NCBI GenBank assembly: GCA_012518465.1
Contig: JAAYSD010000020.1
Location: forward strand, 1-44,059
Direction: 5' to 3'
Length of the DNA stretch: 44,059 nucleotides
DNA from: Clostridiales bacterium
Lineage (GTDB): Bacteria; Bacillota; Clostridia; Oscillospirales; Ruminococcaceae
A model generated the notes under the pieces. The model was not told the origin of the DNA. It did no database searches and saw only the letters and a program-made list of their open reading frames with translations. The translations under genes and the position numbers were made by a program. This document shows, one piece after another, positions 14,271-24,208 of this stretch (positions are counted from its first letter, which is position 1; each line of letters opens with the position of its first letter).

Positions 14271-15385
14271 ATCCTCAATTAGAAATACAATTGATAGCTA
14301 TTTTTATAGCGACAGCGTGTGCTTTACCCGGAGTTTTTCTTGTGCTTAGAAAAATGACTATGATGTCCGACTCTATTTCACATACTACACTTTTAGGTAT
14401 TGTGCTTGCATTCTTTATTGTACATGATTTAAGCTCACCTTTCTTAGTTGTTGGTGCAGCGGCAATGGGTGTTATAACAGTGTGGCTTACTGAATCACTT
14501 CATAAAACAAAGCTTGTATCTGAAGATTCATCAATAGGGATTGTTTTTCCTTTGCTGTTCAGCATTGCTGTAATTTTGATTTCTAAGTATGCTGGTTCTG
14601 TACACCTTGACAGTGATTCTGTGTTGGAGGGAGATTTAGTAAGTGCTCCATTTTACAGGCTTGAATTATTTGGCGTTTCCATAGGTGCAAAGTATATTTA
14701 TATATCGTTATTCTACCTAATATTGAATATAGTATTGATTGCAGTATTCTTTAAGGAGCTTAAGGTATCTGCTTTTGACCCTATGCTAGCTAGTGTGCTT
14801 GGATTTTCTCCGATATTGTTGCATTATGGATTAATGTCACTGGTTTCTATAACAGCAGTAGGTGCTTTTGAGGCTGTTGGTTCAATCCTTGTTATTGCAT
14901 TTATGGCAGGACCACCAGTAACTGCATATCTCTTAACCGATGATTTAAAGAAAATGTTATTTATAAGTGGAGGGATGGGTGCTTTAAATGCTGTGCTAGG
15001 CTTTCAGCTAGCAAGATTTTTTGATGTATCTATTTCGGGAGCAATGGCAGTAATGACGGGTGTAACTTTCCTTATTGTATTTATTTTTGCACCACAAAGA
15101 GGACTGATTTCTATTGCTCTGCGTAGAAAAAGGCAGAAGCTTTCTTTTGGAATGTTAAACCTATTAATACATTTGCTAAGTCATGAAAATAGCGAATATG
15201 AAACACGAGAAGCTGAACATTGTTCATTAGCTAATCACTTGCATTGGCATGAAGGATATGCAAGAAAAATTGTCGACAAGCTGATTATTGAAAAGCTTAT
15301 AGTAGTTGAAAATGGTATTTTAAAGCTAACGGATACGGGTAGAACGTATACATCAAATGAATATTCAAAGATTTTTAATAATTAA
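14267..15385 (+). CDS. Metal ABC transporter permease with a C-terminal winged-helix domain
   Basis: A 372-residue second permease. ATG 14267 is chosen because AAGGAGGAGA lies just upstream and gives an ATGA overlap. ABC-3 features are FLVLRKMTMMSDSISHTTLLGIVLAF, FDPMLASVLGFSP and VGSILVIAFMAGPPVTAYLL. After the last membrane segment (about residue 285) comes a soluble ~80-residue tail: LNLLIHLLSHENSEYE, then LANHLHWHEGYARKIVDKLI and a wing-like LVVENGILKLTDTGRTY. The tail resembles a DtxR/MarR-like winged helix, as in the extended MntC-type permeases of bacilli. Whether it binds DNA, metal, or the ATPase is unknown. Confidence 0.88.
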   Translation: MNPQLEIQLIAIFIATACALPGVFLVLRKMTMMSDSISHTTLLGIVLAFFIVHDLSSPFLVVGAAAMGVITVWLTESLHKTKLVSEDSSIGIVFPLLFSIAVILISKYAGSVHLDSDSVLEGDLVSAPFYRLELFGVSIGAKYIYISLFYLILNIVLIAVFFKELKVSAFDPMLASVLGFSPILLHYGLMSLVSITAVGAFEAVGSILVIAFMAGPPVTAYLLTDDLKKMLFISGGMGALNAVLGFQLARFFDVSISGAMAVMTGVTFLIVFIFAPQRGLISIALRRKRQKLSFGMLNLLIHLLSHENSEYETREAEHCSLANHLHWHEGYARKIVDKLIIEKLIVVENGILKLTDTGRTYTSNEYSKIFNN

Positions 15386-15391
15386 AAATAC

Positions 15392-15528
15392 TTGCCAAGA
15401 TATTGGCAAATCAGACTGAAGATAAAGTACAAAAACACAACTAGATGCTGCACGTATGTGTAACGTCTAGTTGTGTGAGTGGGGTAACATAGGGAGAGCA
15501 AGTTTACTTGCCAAGAAATTGGCAAGTA
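15392..15528 (+). repeat. Candidate dispersed intergenic element, copy 2 (bounded by twin hairpins)
   Basis: The gap between the convergent permease and uvrA is filled by three hairpins. The outer two are near copies: TTGCCAA-GATA-TTGGCAA (15392-15409) and CTTGCCAA-GAAA-TTGGCAAG (15507-15526). The middle is an 11-bp perfect stem ACACAACTAGA/TCTAGTTGTGT (15435-15445, 15466-15476) with an inner CAC-GTAT-GTG. The blocks 15415-15435 and around 15441-15463 match copy 1 near 859-879 and 795-817 on the opposite strand. No ORF is credible here. Confidence 0.55.
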
Positions 15529-15540
15529 TTTTTTATTTTT
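15505..15540 (+). terminator. Terminator at the end of the manganese operon
   Basis: A 10-bp stem TACTTGCCAA/TTGGCAAGTA (loop GAAA) is followed by TTTTTTATTTTTT, giving a strong plus-strand terminator 120 nt after the operon's stop. The T-run overlaps the uvrA stop codon. The earlier hairpin at 15392-15409 lacks a T-run. Confidence 0.75.
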
Positions 15541-18373
15541 TACTCTTTTTAAGATATTCTTTTAAATATTTAGCTGTATATGAATTTTTTGATTTTGCCA
15601 CTTGTTCAGGTGTTCCTTCAGCTATAACAAGTCCGCCCTTGTCACCACCCTCAGGGCCTAAGTCGATAATATAATCAGCTGTTTTGATTACATCAAGGTT
15701 ATGCTCAATGACGACAATTGTATTACCACCCTCGCATAGCTTTTGTAAAACATCTATAAGCTTATGCACATCAGCAGTGTGAAGTCCTGTTGTAGGCTCA
15801 TCAAGAATGTAAATGGTCTTTCCTGTCGAACGCTTTGAAAGCTCTGTTGCAAGCTTTACCCTTTGAGCCTCACCTCCTGAAAGAGTTGTTGCACTTTGTC
15901 CAATTTTAATATAGCCTAGACCAACATCAAAGAGAGTTTGCAGTTTTCTTGAAATTTTAGGAATGTTTTGAAAGAAGTCCAGTCCTTCCTCAACGGTCAT
16001 TTCCAGAATGTCGTGTATGCTTTTACCTTTGTATTTAATTTCAAGGGTTTCACGATTATATCTAGCCCCATGACAAACCTCACAAGGCACATAAATATCA
16101 GGAAGAAAATGCATTTCAATTTTTAAGATTCCATCACCCTCACAAGCCTCACATCTTCCTCCGCGAACATTGAAAGAAAATCTACCTGCATTATACCCTC
16201 TCATTTTTGCATCATTTGTTGAAGCAAATAAATCACGAATATCAGTAAAAACTCCTGTATAAGTAGCACAGTTTGAGCGGGGGGTCCTTCCTATTGGGCT
16301 TTGGTCTATGGCTATTACCTTATCTAAATTATTTTCACCAGAAAACCTTTTGAATTTACCTGCTTTTATTCTTGCACGATTAAGCTTTGCGTATAAGTGC
16401 TTAAATAGAATTTCATTTACTAAAGAGCTTTTCCCACTGCCTGAAACACCGGTAACACAAGTAAATACTCCAATAGGTATTTTCACATCGATATTTTTAA
16501 GGTTGTTTTCCTCAGCACCTATTATTTTTAAGTACTTTCCATTTGGCTTTCTTCTGCTTTCTGGGACGGGAATGAATTTTTTTCCGCTTAAATACTGTCC
16601 GGTAACGGAATTTTCACATTTTAAAATATCCTGATAAGTACCGCTGAAAACAATTTCTCCACCATGCACACCTGCACCAGGTCCTATATCGACAATATGA
16701 TCACTAGCTTTCATAGTATCCTCATCATGTTCTACAACAATAAGAGTATTTCCTAAATCTCTTAGCTTTTTCAGTGTAGAAATAAGCTTGTCATTATCAC
16801 GCTGATGCAGACCTATGCTAGGCTCGTCCAAAATGTAAAGCACACCCATTAGTGAGCTGCCTATCTGCGTGGCAAGGCGTATTCTTTGGCTTTCTCCCCC
16901 CGAAAGTGTGCCTGCCGCCCGTGATAAGCTGAGATATTCAAGACCAACGCTTTTTAAAAAACCTAGTCTTTCCTTGATTTCTTTTAAAATACGTTCTGCT
17001 ATCATCATATCACGTTTTGAAAGCTGAATATTTTCAGTAAATTCAAGTGCGTCTGCTACTGATTTTTTACTGTATTGAGATATGTTTATTCCTCCGACTG
17101 TTACGCCTAAGGCTACTTCATTCAGCCTTTCTCCGTGACAAACAGGACAAGCCTCCTCACTCATATATTGTCTGATTTCATCACGGGAATAATTACTATT
17201 TGTATCTCTGTATCTTCTTTCAAGATTATTTATAACACCTTCAAAATCAGTGAGATAAGAGCCGCTTCCTTGTTCAAAGGTACGTTCCACACGAATTTTT
17301 TCACCATTCGTGCCGTAGAGAATAATGTCGATAGCTTTTTGCGGTAAATCTTTAAAAGGTATGGTAAGAGAAAATTTATAGTGCTTTGCAAGTGCGTTAA
17401 GATACATTTCTGCTATTGAACCCTTTGTATAATTCCACCCCGTCGCACGAACAGCATTTTCAGCTAAGGACAGATTCTTATTAGGAACAACAAGGTCAGG
17501 GTCAACCTTTAAGAATACTCCGAGTCCTGTACATTTAGGGCAGGCACCAAAGGGATTATTAAAGGAAAACATACGTGGCTCAAGCTCTTCAACGCTGATG
17601 CCATGCTCTGGACAGGCATAGCTTTGTGAAAAGTGAATTTCACGCTCTGCATCACCATTTACATCGATAAATATTAATCCCCCACTTACTGCACCTGCTA
17701 TTTCTATGCTATCTGTAAGGCGAGAAACAATTCCTTCTTTAATAACTAACCTGTCTACAACGATTTCTATACTATGCTTTTTATTTTTTTCAAGCTTTAT
17801 ATTTTCAGATAAATCATAGATAATTCCATCAATACGCACACGTGCATATCCTGATTTTCTTGCATTTTCAAGTTCCTTTACGTGTTCGCCCTTTCGCCCT
17901 CTTACAATTGGAGCGAGTATTTGTATTTTTGCACCACTTTCAAGTTCCATAACCTGATCTACAATCTGGTCTACTGTTTGTTGTTTTATTTCCACTCCAC
18001 AAACAGGGCAGTGAGGAATACCCACTCTTGCATAAAGCAGACGTAGGTAATCGTGTATTTCAGTAACTGTTCCCACAGTAGAGCGAGGATTTTTAGAGGT
18101 GGTTTTTTGGTCGATAGATATTGCGGGAGAAAGTCCCTCAATGCTATCTACATCGGGTTTTTCCATCTGCCCTAGAAATTGACGTGCATATGAGGAAAGA
18201 CTTTCTATATATCGTCTTTGCCCATCAGCATAAATTGTATCAAATGCAAGAGAGGATTTTCCCGAGCCGGATAAACCCGTCATGACAATAAGCTTATCAC
18301 GAGGCAGTTCAAGGCTGATATTTTTAAGGTTGTTTTCTCTTGCACCTTTAATCTTTATAATATTTTTGTTCAT
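15533..18373 (-). CDS. uvrA: Excinuclease ABC subunit A
   Basis: A 946-residue DNA damage sensor of nucleotide excision repair. ATG 18373 is preferred over one two codons upstream, because GGAG abuts the earlier ATG and sits 5-6 nt before the later one. Both ABC modules are intact: GLSGSGKSS and [12 protein letters not shown] in the first, [15 protein letters not shown] and [15 protein letters not shown] in the second. Zinc modules [25 protein letters not shown] and [10 protein letters not shown] are present. The length is standard. It lies 18 nt behind uvrB. Confidence 0.98.
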   Translation of the reverse strand: MNKNIIKIKGARENNLKNISLELPRDKLIVMTGLSGSGKSSLAFDTIYADGQRRYIESLSSYARQFLGQMEKPDVDSIEGLSPAISIDQKTTSKNPRSTVGTVTEIHDYLRLLYARVGIPHCPVCGVEIKQQTVDQIVDQVMELESGAKIQILAPIVRGRKGEHVKELENARKSGYARVRIDGIIYDLSENIKLEKNKKHSIEIVVDRLVIKEGIVSRLTDSIEIAGAVSGGLIFIDVNGDAEREIHFSQSYACPEHGISVEELEPRMFSFNNPFGACPKCTGLGVFLKVDPDLVVPNKNLSLAENAVRATGWNYTKGSIAEMYLNALAKHYKFSLTIPFKDLPQKAIDIILYGTNGEKIRVERTFEQGSGSYLTDFEGVINNLERRYRDTNSNYSRDEIRQYMSEEACPVCHGERLNEVALGVTVGGINISQYSKKSVADALEFTENIQLSKRDMMIAERILKEIKERLGFLKSVGLEYLSLSRAAGTLSGGESQRIRLATQIGSSLMGVLYILDEPSIGLHQRDNDKLISTLKKLRDLGNTLIVVEHDEDTMKASDHIVDIGPGAGVHGGEIVFSGTYQDILKCENSVTGQYLSGKKFIPVPESRRKPNGKYLKIIGAEENNLKNIDVKIPIGVFTCVTGVSGSGKSSLVNEILFKHLYAKLNRARIKAGKFKRFSGENNLDKVIAIDQSPIGRTPRSNCATYTGVFTDIRDLFASTNDAKMRGYNAGRFSFNVRGGRCEACEGDGILKIEMHFLPDIYVPCEVCHGARYNRETLEIKYKGKSIHDILEMTVEEGLDFFQNIPKISRKLQTLFDVGLGYIKIGQSATTLSGGEAQRVKLATELSKRSTGKTIYILDEPTTGLHTADVHKLIDVLQKLCEGGNTIVVIEHNLDVIKTADYIIDLGPEGGDKGGLVIAEGTPEQVAKSKNSYTAKYLKEYLKKSKK

Positions 18374-18391
18374 TAGCATCTCCGTTTTATT

Positions 18392-20365
18392 TTATAATTT
18401 CTCTAGCTCTGCAATTTTATCTCTTAAATAAGCAGCATGTTCAAAATCAAGGATTTTAGCTGCTTTTTTCATTTCAACAGTGTATTGGTGAATAAGCTTT
18501 TGCTTTTCATTTTTAGTAAGCTTTTTAGCCTTGATTTTTCCGTCTTTATCTGTCTTTTTAGAAATTTCAAGTACCTCTCGAACGCTTTTTATAATTGTTT
18601 TTGGCGTTATATTATGAGTCTTATTATATTCGTCTTGAATTTTACGCCTACGGTTTGTTTCTACAATAGCAGCCTCCATAGAACGTGTAACTTGGTCCGC
18701 ATACATGATTACTTCGCCTTCTGCATTTCTAGCTGCACGTCCTATTGTCTGTATTAGCGAGGTTTCGCTTCTTAAAAAGCCCTCCTTATCAGCGTCAAGA
18801 ATGGCTACAAGCGATACTTCAGGAATATCAAGTCCTTCACGCAAAAGATTTATACCTACAAGAACATCAAATATACCATTTCTTAAATCACGAATAATTT
18901 CCATTCTTTCTAAAGCATCAATATCATGGTGCATGTAGCGAATCCTTATATCCATTTTTTCAAGATAATTTGTTAAATCCTCAGCCATTTTTTTAGTAAG
19001 AGTAGTTATCAAGACACGTTGCTTTTTTTCAACTCTTATATTTATTTCTGACAATAAGTCCTCGATTTGTCCCTCCACCGGTTTAACTGTAACAATTGGG
19101 TCGAGCAACCCTGTTGGTCTGATAACTTGTTGAACAGGGGGCGGACAATGCGATTTTTCAAATTCACCGGGAGTGGCTGACACATATACAGCTTGATTAA
19201 TTTTACTCATAAATTCATCGAAATTCAAGGGTCTGTTGTCAAATGCCGATGGCAGCCTAAATCCATAATCTATTAGGTTTTTCTTTCTGGCATAATCTCC
19301 GCCGTACATACCTCTTACCTGAGGCAATGTTACGTGACTTTCATCTACAAACAATAAAAAGTCATCGGGAAAGTGGTCCAAAAGTGTTAGGGGAGTGCTG
19401 CCCGGCTTTCTTCTTTGTAAAACTCTTGAGTAGTTTTCCACACCCTTGCACGTGCCTATTTCACGCAGCATTTCTATATCATATTTTGTACGCTGAGCAA
19501 TACGCTGAGCCTCTATTAGCTTGTGCTGAGCAGTAAATTCCTCAACCCTTTGATTAAGCTCTTCTTCAATATCAGAAATAGCGTCTTCAAGCAAGTCTTT
19601 TCCTACTATATAATGTGAGGCGGGGAAAATCATAACATGGTCTAAAATGTATTTTATATTCCCAGTTACAGATTCCACACCACTGATTCTTTCGATTTCA
19701 TCACCGAAAAATTCTACTCTTATACTTGTTTCATCATAAGCGCCGGCAGGAAAAATTTCAACAATATCTCCTCTGACTCTAAATTTGTTGCGTACAAAGT
19801 TTAAATCATTTCGTTCATACTGCATATCAACAAGCTTTTTCATAACCTCTTCACGAGAAATTTCCATACCATTTCGTAAAGAAAGTACATTTTTACGGTA
19901 CTCATCAGGACTACCTAAGCTGTAAATACATGAAACACTTGAAACGATTATTACATCACGGCGTTCTGTCAAGGCTGCTGTGGCTGAGTGGCGAAGCCTG
20001 TCAATTTCCTCATTAATTGCACTGTCTTTTTCGATATAAGCATCGGTAGAAGGTACATATGCTTCAGGCTGATAATAGTCGTAATATGAAACATAATATT
20101 CAACAGCATTATTAGGGAAAAACTCTTTAAATTCCGAGCATAGCTGTGCTGCTAAAATCTTGTTGTGTGCAAGGATAAGAGTCGGTTTATTTACCTTTTC
20201 AATTACATTTGCCATTGTAAAGGTTTTACCCGAGCCAGTTACACCTAATAGTGTTTGTGTTTTTTCACCGTTTTTAATACCTTTTACAAGCTTTTCAATA
20301 GCCTGTGGCTGGTCACCCGTAGGCACATATTCACTTTTTAAAATAAACTTATCCATTTTCATCAT
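18392..20365 (-). CDS. uvrB: Excinuclease ABC subunit B
   Basis: A 657-residue helicase-like subunit that verifies damage after UvrA loading and recruits UvrC. The N-terminus [16 protein letters not shown] is classic; then come Walker [16 protein letters not shown], the damage-probing beta-hairpin region [28 protein letters not shown], and helicase motif [11 protein letters not shown]. The UVR domain (about residues 620-655, [21 protein letters not shown]) closes it. The ribosome site is weak (AAAGAAAGATG), and three ATGs lie within four codons, so the start may shift slightly. It is first gene of uvrB-uvrA; I see no LexA box. Confidence 0.98.
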   Translation of the reverse strand: MMKMDKFILKSEYVPTGDQPQAIEKLVKGIKNGEKTQTLLGVTGSGKTFTMANVIEKVNKPTLILAHNKILAAQLCSEFKEFFPNNAVEYYVSYYDYYQPEAYVPSTDAYIEKDSAINEEIDRLRHSATAALTERRDVIIVSSVSCIYSLGSPDEYRKNVLSLRNGMEISREEVMKKLVDMQYERNDLNFVRNKFRVRGDIVEIFPAGAYDETSIRVEFFGDEIERISGVESVTGNIKYILDHVMIFPASHYIVGKDLLEDAISDIEEELNQRVEEFTAQHKLIEAQRIAQRTKYDIEMLREIGTCKGVENYSRVLQRRKPGSTPLTLLDHFPDDFLLFVDESHVTLPQVRGMYGGDYARKKNLIDYGFRLPSAFDNRPLNFDEFMSKINQAVYVSATPGEFEKSHCPPPVQQVIRPTGLLDPIVTVKPVEGQIEDLLSEINIRVEKKQRVLITTLTKKMAEDLTNYLEKMDIRIRYMHHDIDALERMEIIRDLRNGIFDVLVGINLLREGLDIPEVSLVAILDADKEGFLRSETSLIQTIGRAARNAEGEVIMYADQVTRSMEAAIVETNRRRKIQDEYNKTHNITPKTIIKSVREVLEISKKTDKDGKIKAKKLTKNEKQKLIHQYTVEMKKAAKILDFEHAAYLRDKIAELEKL

Positions 20366-20411
20366 CTTTCTTTATGGCGAGATTATTGATTTAATCACAT
20401 GAGCTTGCAAA

Positions 20412-20490
20412 CAAAGTCTGAAAGCTTATAAGCAGAGAACAACACCTCCACGCACACCTCCACGGGAGGAGTGAATGTTGCTTTTTAGAG
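20412..20490. other. Tandem-repeat hairpin region between uvrB and radC
   Basis: The 162-nt gap holds two direct copies of ACACCTCCACG (20442-20452 and 20454-20464) followed by a single GGAGGAGTG. Either copy can pair with the GGAGG, giving mutually exclusive stems. CAACA/TGTTG (20440-20444, 20476-20480) closes the whole, and CTTTTTAG follows on the plus strand. It is unusually GC-rich for this window. It may simply terminate radC, but on the minus strand no T-run follows. Confidence 0.45.
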
Positions 20491-20527
20491 AAATATATTC
20501 CCTAAAAAACAGATTTAATTATTTTGC

Positions 20528-21232
20528 TTAGTCATACCATATATCGGGCATAAGTCCACTTTTTCTTATGGAGGTTTCTCCATTTATACCGATAATAATA
20601 TGGTCGATTAATCTAATGTTTATATTAGCAAAGGCATTATATATTCTTCTTGTGGTTTGAATATCAGCTTTTGAGGGAATGTGCAGCCCCTTTGGATGGT
20701 TATGCCCAATAGCTACTGTATCACATTTGCTCTTTATAGCTATTTCCATTAAACGACGCATATCAACATTTAGCCTGCCTATATCACCTTGGCATACCTT
20801 TTCATCCAGCACAAGCTCCATTTCGTGATTTAAACATACAATATGCAGCTGCTCTACATCTTCTCCTATTAAAACAGCCTTAAAATAGCTGCAAAGCTTT
20901 TCGGGGGAATCAAGCTTTTCGGCTGAAATGCTTTGCTGCATATATATTTTAGCAATTTCTTTTATAAAAGAAATATGACTTGCTGTGCTTTCACCAATGC
21001 CCGAGATGTTAATTAGCTCATCGTGAGATGCGTCTAAAACACCTCTGATACTGCCAAATTTTTTAATAAGTAAATGTCCTAGTGCATTTGTGTCTTTTCT
21101 AGGATTTGTGAAAAATAGCATTATTTCCATTATTTCGTGCGGCTCAAGTGAAGAAAGTCCATTCTTTATCATTTTTGCTTTCATCCTTTGCCTATGACCT
21201 TTATGTAGGTCTTCATATTTCTTTGTTGACAT
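20528..21232 (-). CDS. radC: RadC-family JAB/MPN domain protein
   Basis: A 234-residue protein (UPF0758). The start is at ATG 21232 behind AAAAGGAACAGTGAA; upstream in-frame codons read as untranslated leader. A helix-hairpin-helix region (GVLDASHDELINISGIGESTASHI) precedes the JAMM metal motif GHNHPKG plus SKAD (HxH-x8-D), the zinc-protease-like site of MPN domains. RadC is no longer thought to act in recombination repair, and its role remains uncertain; mobile-element variants exist, but this one lies in a chromosomal context beside uvrBA. It has its own promoter. Confidence 0.92.
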   Translation of the reverse strand: MSTKKYEDLHKGHRQRMKAKMIKNGLSSLEPHEIMEIMLFFTNPRKDTNALGHLLIKKFGSIRGVLDASHDELINISGIGESTASHISFIKEIAKIYMQQSISAEKLDSPEKLCSYFKAVLIGEDVEQLHIVCLNHEMELVLDEKVCQGDIGRLNVDMRRLMEIAIKSKCDTVAIGHNHPKGLHIPSKADIQTTRRIYNAFANINIRLIDHIIIGINGETSIRKSGLMPDIWYD

Positions 21233-21319
21233 TTCACTGTTCCTTTTAACATTAATTTGTATAAGAAAATAGTAATTTTTCATAAATAAATCAATTATTA
21301 TATTAACAAAGCTAGAATA

Positions 21320-21328
21320 ATTATAGCA
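21320..21328 (-). promoter_or_regulatory. Extended -10 promoter of radC
   Basis: On the minus strand TGCTATAAT (TG-N-TATAAT), with no convincing -35. The predicted start is near 21313, giving an 80-nt leader. Confidence 0.45.
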
Positions 21329-21429
21329 TATTTTATCAAAAAAGCATAGTGACTTTATCATGAAATTTGATTAACTATTTTTGGAAAAGGATATTTTAAA
21401 GAATAAAACAAATTTTATTATAAAAAGCA

Positions 21430-21458
21430 TTGACTTTTTTGGTTGTATAACGTATTAT
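21430..21458 (+). promoter_or_regulatory. Promoter of speD
   Basis: TTGACT (21430-21435), a 17-nt spacer, and TATTAT (21453-21458). There is no room for a SAM riboswitch between the start site and the gene. Confidence 0.6.
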
Positions 21459-21496
21459 AAAATTATTGATTATTTTGAAAGGAAGGATATTGAGTA

Positions 21497-22294
21497 TTGG
21501 ATAAAAAGCTTAAGCTTTATGGCTTTAATAATCTGACAAAAACCCTTAGCTTTAATATCTATGATGTTTGCTATGCAAAAAGTGAAAGAGAACAAAAGGA
21601 TTATATCGCCTATATTGATGAACAATATAACTCAGATAGGCTGGCAAAAATTTTATGTGATGTAACGGAGATAATAGGAGCACAGGTCTTGAGCATTTCC
21701 AGTCAGGATTATGACCCGCAGGGGGCGAGCGTTACTCTGTTGATTTCGGAAAATCAGCGTAAAAGACAGATGGACGGTGCAGTGCGTACTATTTCTGCAT
21801 CACAGGGTGAGGCTATCGTTGGGCATCTTGATAAAAGTCATGTTACTGTTCATACCTATCCCGAATATCATCCCGATAGTGCTATTGCGACCTTTAGGGT
21901 GGATATAGATGTGGCTACATGTGGAAAAATTTCGCCTCTTAATACATTGGATTATTTAATAGGCAGCTTTGATTCTGATATAATTACAATAGATTATAGA
22001 ATCAGAGGATTTACACGCGATATTAATGGACAAAAATTTTATCGTGACCATGATATTACTTCAATTCAGGATTATATAAATGACTATACCTTGCATGAAT
22101 ATGATGCAACGGATATAAATGTCTATCAGGCGAATATTTTTCATACAAGATTATTAATAAAGGAAATGGAGCTTAAAAACTATTTATTCAATTCTGATAT
22201 TTATGAAATTCCACCAAAAAAGCGTCTGGAAATTACTGAAAGCTTAAGGAAAGAAATGATAGAAATTTATAGCGGCATGAATATTTATGAATAG
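21497..22294 (+). CDS. speD: S-adenosylmethionine decarboxylase proenzyme (E. coli-type)
   Basis: A 265-residue enzyme that supplies decarboxylated SAM for spermidine synthesis. It starts at TTG 21497 with GGAAGG 11 nt upstream; no ATG or GTG fits. The self-cleavage site is [13 protein letters not shown]: Ser114 becomes the pyruvoyl cofactor, as in the KSHxxVHTYPE of E. coli SpeD. The length (~264) matches that class rather than the short B. subtilis SpeH. No speE or other polyamine gene is adjacent, so it acts alone in its transcript. Confidence 0.95.
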   Translation: MDKKLKLYGFNNLTKTLSFNIYDVCYAKSEREQKDYIAYIDEQYNSDRLAKILCDVTEIIGAQVLSISSQDYDPQGASVTLLISENQRKRQMDGAVRTISASQGEAIVGHLDKSHVTVHTYPEYHPDSAIATFRVDIDVATCGKISPLNTLDYLIGSFDSDIITIDYRIRGFTRDINGQKFYRDHDITSIQDYINDYTLHEYDATDINVYQANIFHTRLLIKEMELKNYLFNSDIYEIPPKKRLEITESLRKEMIEIYSGMNIYE

Positions 22295-22307
22295 AAAAAT
22301 ATCTAAT

Positions 22308-22359
22308 AAAAAGTGCAATATGAGTTTTGTATAAATACGGCTCATTATTGCACTTTTTT
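22308..22359. terminator. Bidirectional terminator between speD and ricT
   Basis: AAAAAGTGCAATA-TGAG pairs with CTCA-TTATTGCACTTTTTT across a 16-nt loop, with one bulged T. A/T tails lie on both sides, between the convergent stops at 22294 and 22370. Confidence 0.8.
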
Positions 22360-22369
22360 ATTATTACGA

Positions 22370-23239
22370 CTAATTATCTTCAAGCGATTTTAACGCCATT
22401 ATTTCATCTGCATTAAGCTTAATTCTAGCATCTTTAATAATCTTTACATTATCACGGTGTACTGAAATCGAGCTGCCATCTAAATTGTTATCCAGTTTTA
22501 CTTTGAGATTACCAGTCAGAAGATTTACTTCCTCCACTGTACCTTTTCCTTCTTTTGTTTGCACATAAGCACCTTGTTTAGGCGTTATAGCTAAAAGCTC
22601 CTCATAGCAGTCCTGTTCATATTTTAAGCAGCACATAAGCCTTCCGCAAGTACCTGATATTTTAACGGGATTTAATGAAAGGGATTGCTCCTTAGCCATT
22701 TTTATGGAAACAGGCTGAAATTCCCCTAAAAATGTTTTACAGCAGAATGGCCTGCCACACACACCAAGCCCACCTAATAGCTTTGCCTCGTCACGGACGC
22801 CTATTTGCCTTAATTCTATTCTTGTGCGATAAATTGCCGCTAAATCCTTTACAAGCTCACGGAAATCCACTCTGTTTTCCGAGGTAAAATAGAACATGAT
22901 TTTATTTCCGTCAAAGGTGCAATCGATACCGATAGGTTTCATATCAAGCTTATGCTTTTCGATTTTTTCAGCGAAAACCTTTAATATTTCTTTTTCTTTT
23001 ATGCGATTAAGCTTGATTTTTTCCTTATCCTCTTTAGTAGCAACCCTTATAATCTCTTTTAAAGGAGGGTGAACTTCACTTTCATCTATCATCCTATTAG
23101 GTAGTACGACAGTACCGCTTTCCACACCACGAGCTGTTTCTACTATAACGACAGAGCCAACAGGTAATTTTTCATCTTTAGGAGAAAAATAATATATTTT
23201 TCCTACGTCCTTAAATCGAACGCCTATAATTTCAACCAT
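22370..23239 (-). CDS. ricT: RicT (YaaT), PSP1-domain protein of the RNase Y maturation complex
   Basis: A 289-residue protein. ATG 23239 is chosen over one two codons upstream because AAAGGA sits 5 nt before it. The PSP1 C-terminal domain spans about residues 60-150 (KIMFYFTSENRVDFRELVKDLAAIYRTRIELRQIGVRDEAK). It is followed by the conserved cysteines GVCGRPFCCKTFL and GTCGRLMCCLKYEQDCY, which bind Fe-S clusters in the B. subtilis RicAFT complex. That complex directs RNase Y processing and affects sporulation and competence. Order darA-holB-ricT resembles B. subtilis yaaQ-yaaR-holB-yaaT. Confidence 0.93.
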   Translation of the reverse strand: MVEIIGVRFKDVGKIYYFSPKDEKLPVGSVVIVETARGVESGTVVLPNRMIDESEVHPPLKEIIRVATKEDKEKIKLNRIKEKEILKVFAEKIEKHKLDMKPIGIDCTFDGNKIMFYFTSENRVDFRELVKDLAAIYRTRIELRQIGVRDEAKLLGGLGVCGRPFCCKTFLGEFQPVSIKMAKEQSLSLNPVKISGTCGRLMCCLKYEQDCYEELLAITPKQGAYVQTKEGKGTVEEVNLLTGNLKVKLDNNLDGSSISVHRDNVKIIKDARIKLNADEIMALKSLEDN

Positions 23240-23251
23240 ATACATCCTTTC

Positions 23252-24208
23252 TTATTTTGAAATATCTATAAAAATCTCATTAGTAATATATGAGGATAGA
23301 AGTGCAATATTAGAGTTTACTTCCCGATATTTTTGAAGACGTATTAAAAGCTCAAGAATAGAGGTGATTTTCCTGATGGAAAACTTTTCAGCTATTTTAT
23401 AAGATACACTTATATTATTATCAATATTTTTTACTGATAATTTTAACGCATTCCTAAATTCATCAATAATATAATCTAATAAAGCCCAAATATCTTCACG
23501 TTTTTTAAATGAGGAAATAATTGAGAGAAATTTATATTCATTAACTGATATTAGCGAACTGACAGCTTCTTGCCCTTTTTCAATTATTTGATTTTTTTCG
23601 GAATTATTAATGATTTCAAGTGCTTTACCTATATTTCCATTTACACTTTCAGAAATTAATTTGCACTGATTTTCATCTAAATCAGTATCCTTTGATAAAG
23701 CGTCAGCACAATCTTTAATGCTGGGCGACTTTACGTTAAAAGCGACAACTCTTGAAATAATAGTTTCCAGTATTTTGGTTATGTCTTGTGCAGTAAAGAT
23801 GAATCTTACAAAGGCGGGTGGCTCTTCAATCAGCTTTAGCAAAAGATTTTGCTGAATAACGCTCATTTCATCGCAATCGTTGAATATATATACCTTTACA
23901 TCACCGTCAACAGGCTTTACAATACTGTCTTTAATAACATCTCTTATTAGCTCGGCTGTATATTTGCTATCGCTTTCAGCAGGACTTTTGACGAAAGAAA
24001 CATCAGGATGCGTATCAGTATAAATTCTATCAATTTTTTTTGAAGAAAATATTTCATTCTCTAAAAAAAGCCCTGCACAATATCTTGCAAGAGTTTTTTT
24101 GCCCACGCCAGTATCACCCCATAATAAAATTGCATGAGGCATTTTATTATCATTATGAAGGCGACTGAGCCTATTTACAATATTATCCTTGCCAAAAAGC
24201 TCAATCAA
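23252..24208 (-). CDS. holB: DNA polymerase III delta' subunit
   Basis: A 318-residue clamp-loader subunit. It starts at TTG 24208, overlapping the darA stop (TTGA); no ATG is available. Walker A is GDTGVGKKT (about residue 32), Walker B is the weak VYIFNDCDEM, and sensor-like LLKLIEEPP and ISRVVAF follow. The usual four-Cys zinc module after Walker A is absent: the segment between AGLFLENEIF and THPDVSFV has no cysteine. The clustered arginine finger SRC is here SRV. The overlap with darA and the 6-13-nt gap to ricT imply one transcript. Confidence 0.9.
   Translation of the reverse strand: MIELFGKDNIVNRLSRLHNDNKMPHAILLWGDTGVGKKTLARYCAGLFLENEIFSSKKIDRIYTDTHPDVSFVKSPAESDSKYTAELIRDVIKDSIVKPVDGDVKVYIFNDCDEMSVIQQNLLLKLIEEPPAFVRFIFTAQDITKILETIISRVVAFNVKSPSIKDCADALSKDTDLDENQCKLISESVNGNIGKALEIINNSEKNQIIEKGQEAVSSLISVNEYKFLSIISSFKKREDIWALLDYIIDEFRNALKLSVKNIDNNISVSYKIAEKFSIRKITSILELLIRLQKYREVNSNIALLSSYITNEIFIDISK

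Noticed and set aside
13781-14278. Antisense frame (165 codons) within the metal permease
   Set aside because: It is opposite the well-supported ABC-3 permease and its hydrophobicity mirrors that gene.
15386-15532. CRISPR array or short-repeat array
   Set aside because: There are only two similar hairpins, with unequal and structured material between them. No regular repeat-spacer pattern and no cas genes are present.
21362-21496. SAM riboswitch ahead of speD
   Set aside because: The promoter lies within ~40 nt of the start codon, leaving no room for an aptamer.
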